Source: Sphingomonas colocasiae
GTDB taxonomy: Bacteria; Pseudomonadota; Alphaproteobacteria; Sphingomonadales; Sphingomonadaceae
Length of the DNA: 64,000 bases
Reading direction: 5' to 3'
Assembly (NCBI RefSeq): GCF_019880585.1
Contig: NZ_JAINVV010000004.1
Coordinates: 1 to 64,000 of the forward strand
Positions 61,773 through 64,000 of this stretch are shown here, piece after piece. The notes under the pieces were generated by a model. It saw only the letters and a list, made by a program, of their open reading frames with translations. It was not told the origin of the DNA and searched no databases. The position numbers were made by a program, and so were the translations under genes. Each line of letters begins with the position of its first letter. The first letter of the stretch is position 1.

Positions 61773-63557
61773 TCAATCGAGCGCTTCCGCCATCTCCGCC
61801 AGTTCGAGCCAGCGCAGTTCGGCCGCGTCGCGTTCCGTGCGCGCGTCGTCGATCGCCTTGGTGAGCGCGGCGAAGCGCTTGGGATCGCGCGTGTAGAGGT
61901 CGGGATCGGCGAGCGTCGCCTCGTCGCGGGCGATCGCGGCCTCGATCTCCTCGATCCGGCCGGGCAGCAGGTCCAGGTCGCGCTGATCCTTGTAGCTGAG
62001 CTTGGTTCTCGCCTTGGCGGGCGGCGGGGGCGGCGGCGGCGCGGCTTTCGCCACGGCGCGCGCGGGTTGCAGCCGCGCCTTGCGCTGGCGTTCCCAATCC
62101 TCATAGCCGCCGGCGACGATATCGACATGGCCCGATCCGTCGAGGCCGAGCGTGACCGTCACCGTCCGGTCGAGAAAGTCGCGATCGTGGCTGACGATCA
62201 GCACCGTGCCTTCATAATCGGCGATCACTTCCTGCAGCAGGTCGAGCGTTTCCAGGTCGAGATCGTTGGTTGGTTCGTCGAGCACCAGCAGGTTGCTGCG
62301 CCGCGCGAATTCGCGCGCGAGCAGCAGGCGCGAACGCTCGCCGCCGGACAGCGAGCCCACCTTGGCGTCGGCCAGCGCGGGTTCGAACAGGAATTCCTTC
62401 AGATAGCCGACGATATGCTTCTTGGCGCCGAGCACCTCGATCCAGTCGCCGCCATCGGCCAGCACGTCGCGCACCGTCTTTTCCGGCGCCATCAGGCTGC
62501 GCTGCTGGTCGATGATCACGCCGTCGAGCGTCTTGGCGAGCTTCACGCTGCCCTCCTCGGGCTCGATCTCGCCGGTCAGCAGCTTCAGCAGCGTCGTCTT
62601 GCCCGCGCCGTTGCTGCCGACGATGCCGATGCGGTCGCCGCGCTGGATGCGGAAGCTGAAATCCTTGATCACCGCGCGCTCGCCGAAGCGCTTGGTGACG
62701 CCGACGGCGTCGATCACCGTCTTGGTGCGGACATCGTCGGTGCCGATCGAAAGCGCGGCGGTGCCCGCCGGGCCGAGCATCGCGGCGCGAGTGGCGCGCA
62801 TTTCCTTGAGCTTGGCCAGCCGGCCCTGGTTGCGCCGGCGGCGGCCGGTGACGCCGCGCTGGAGCCAATGCTCCTCGATCTTCAGCTTGGCGTCGAGCCG
62901 CTGCGCGTTGCGCGCTTCCTCTTCATAGACCTTCTCGGTCCAGGCATCGAAGCCGCCGAAGCCGATTTCGTGCCGGCGCAGCGTGCCGCGATCGAGCCAC
63001 AGGCTCTGGCGCGTCAGCCGGGTGAGGAAGGTACGATCGTGCGAGATCGCGATAAAGGCGCCGCGATAGCGGCCCAGCCAGTCCTCCAGCCAGTCGATCG
63101 CGCCGATGTCGAGGTGGTTGGTGGGTTCGTCGAGCAGCAGCACGTCGGGATCGAGCGCCAGCGCGCGGGCGATCGCGGCGCGGCGCCTTTCGCCGCCCGA
63201 GGCGGTGGCGGCCGGACGGTCCATGTCGATACCGAGTTGATCGGCGATCGCGGCGACTTCATGGGCTTCCGGCGCATCGCTGCCCGACAGCGCATAATCC
63301 ATCAGCGTCGCATGGCCCGCCATCGCGGGTTCCTGTTCGAGCAGCACCACTTTCGTGCCGGGCACCATCGTCCGGCGCCCTTCGTCGCAATCGATGGCGC
63401 CGGCGATCAGCTTGAGCAAGGTCGTCTTGCCCGCGCCGTTGCGGCCGATCAACGCCAGCCGGTCACGCGGGCCGACGAACAGGTCGAGATGGCGGAACAG
63501 CCACCCCGAACCCTGGATCAGGCCGAGATCTTCATAGGCAAGGACGGGGGCTGACAT
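61773..63557 (-). CDS. ABC-F ATPase, Uup-like
   Basis: This 594-residue soluble tandem ATPase has Walker A GRNGAGKTT (about 38) and GSNGAGKTT (about 325), signatures ASGGERRR and LSGGERSR, and Walker B LLLDEPTNHLD / LVLDEPTNDLD. The linker (about 230-290) and the C-terminal coiled-coil domain (about 515-594) are of the Uup type. ABC-F proteins act on ribosomes or DNA-repair intermediates in the cytoplasm. The ATG at 63557 (MSAPVLAYED) was chosen; the upstream open frame is non-conserved. Confidence 0.92.
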   Translation of the reverse strand: MSAPVLAYEDLGLIQGSGWLFRHLDLFVGPRDRLALIGRNGAGKTTLLKLIAGAIDCDEGRRTMVPGTKVVLLEQEPAMAGHATLMDYALSGSDAPEAHEVAAIADQLGIDMDRPAATASGGERRRAAIARALALDPDVLLLDEPTNHLDIGAIDWLEDWLGRYRGAFIAISHDRTFLTRLTRQSLWLDRGTLRRHEIGFGGFDAWTEKVYEEEARNAQRLDAKLKIEEHWLQRGVTGRRRRNQGRLAKLKEMRATRAAMLGPAGTAALSIGTDDVRTKTVIDAVGVTKRFGERAVIKDFSFRIQRGDRIGIVGSNGAGKTTLLKLLTGEIEPEEGSVKLAKTLDGVIIDQQRSLMAPEKTVRDVLADGGDWIEVLGAKKHIVGYLKEFLFEPALADAKVGSLSGGERSRLLLAREFARRSNLLVLDEPTNDLDLETLDLLQEVIADYEGTVLIVSHDRDFLDRTVTVTLGLDGSGHVDIVAGGYEDWERQRKARLQPARAVAKAAPPPPPPPAKARTKLSYKDQRDLDLLPGRIEEIEAAIARDEATLADPDLYTRDPKRFAALTKAIDDARTERDAAELRWLELAEMAEALD

Positions 63558-63656
63558 GGAACGCTCTGATTGTCCTGAACTTGGGGTGTCGGATCGCCGT
63601 TCGATGAACCGGCTATTCATGGCCTATTCAACGCTTTCCCCCTATGCCACAAGCCC

Positions 63657-63983
63657 ATGAACGCAATGACTCGTCTTCTTGTATCCCTCGGATTGGCGCT
63701 TTCGACCGCGCTTCCGCCCGTCGCGGCAGAGGCGCAATCCCGCCGTGACGAACAGGATTCGGCCTATGACGCGAGCCGCAAGGGGCATGTGATGCCGCTG
63801 CACCGGATCGAGGCGATGGTGGTGCCGCGCTATGAGGCGAGCGGCGCGTCCTATCTGCGCGCGAGCCCCGAATATGACGAGGAACGCGCGATCTATCGCC
63901 TGAAATTCCAGCGCGACTACAAGGTGTTCTGGGTCGAGGTCGATGCGCGCAACGGGCGCGAGGTCGGCCGTTCGGGGCGCTAG
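63657..63983 (+). CDS. Small exported protein, PepSY-like
   Basis: This 108-residue protein has a signal peptide (to about residue 25, AAEAQ-S) and an acidic/basic mature part ending YRLKFQRDYKVFWVEVDARNGREV. That end matches the last strand-helix unit of PepSY-type periplasmic domains. The function is unknown. It is divergent from the ABC-F gene and ends 17 bases before the right edge. Confidence 0.75.
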   Translation: MNAMTRLLVSLGLALSTALPPVAAEAQSRRDEQDSAYDASRKGHVMPLHRIEAMVVPRYEASGASYLRASPEYDEERAIYRLKFQRDYKVFWVEVDARNGREVGRSGR

Positions 63984-64000
63984 TTTCTAGACCTTCGACA

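Noticed and set aside
61491-63554. A 687-codon plus-strand open frame
   Set aside because: It is a shadow of the ABC-F gene, which has complete Walker and signature motifs on the minus strand.

Overview
The window looks like chromosome of a sphingomonad (Alphaproteobacteria, Sphingomonadales). This is inferred from GC-rich codon use, many TonB-dependent receptors and Rieske oxygenases, several small proteins of types familiar from sphingomonads, and inverted intergenic repeats of the kinds scattered through such genomes. No rRNA gene, intact tRNA gene, CRISPR array or transposase was found.

Layout. (1) Bases 1-4080 are visibly less GC-rich and hold only small genes: a chain of three overlapping small ORFs, a cold-shock protein, a small helical protein and a spermidine-synthase-like methyltransferase. 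A stretch of more than 1.2 kb carries no convincing gene. The segment ends at 4034-4075 in what reads as the 3' half of a tRNA-Thr(CGT), starting exactly at the anticodon loop, so 1-4080 may be the edge or remnant of an integrated element. (2) 4.2-9.6 kb: an EF-hand protein, then a minus-strand set of a zinc alcohol dehydrogenase, two SDRs, an NTF2-like protein and a GlcG-type protein, next to an AraC regulator. (3) 9.7-18.8 kb: an outer-membrane protein with short repeats behind it, a two-component system, small envelope proteins, an MFS carrier, a TPR/HTH protein with a beta-propeller protein, a nitrobindin-like protein and a PiuC-type hydroxylase.

(4) 18.8-34.1 kb is an aromatic-catabolism island. 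A minus-strand Rieske oxygenase and a DMT exporter lie divergent from a long plus-strand series: an anthranilate/salicylate-type oxygenase (large and small subunits), an alpha/beta hydrolase, an amidohydrolase, a carbazole-dioxygenase-type oxygenase, a meta-cleavage hydrolase, both subunits of a LigAB/CarB-type extradiol dioxygenase, a Rieske ferredoxin, a TonB receptor, a ferredoxin reductase, an FAH-family protein, a RidA-like protein and a GntR/FCD regulator. The parts match a car-type upper pathway in which the ring-cleavage product of an N-containing biaryl is hydrolysed and an aminobenzoate-like product is oxidised again. Two promoters in the island carry the FadR-type operator TNGTNNNACNA.

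(5) 34.1-50.1 kb appears to be a second regulon. A peptide-type (POT) transporter, an Ntn-hydrolase acylase and a GNAT protein are divergent from an M20 amidohydrolase and a GntR/FCD regulator. A TonB receptor, an S9 peptidase and an MFS carrier are divergent from a thioesterase, an SDR, a beta-keto acid cleavage enzyme (BKACE) and both subunits of an aconitase X. Both divergent promoters share the sequence TGTGTA(T/G)ACA. I read this as one uptake, hydrolysis and beta-keto-acid catabolic pathway for an acylated or peptidic substrate. It is the best candidate here for an undescribed system.

(6) 50.2-64.0 kb is more ordinary: an ABC transporter of YbbA/YbbP type divergent from a TesA-like lipoprotein esterase, a VOC protein, a cupin, a secreted amidase, an SLC13 permease, an AceE-like transketolase-family protein, a Uup-type ABC-F ATPase and a small periplasmic protein.
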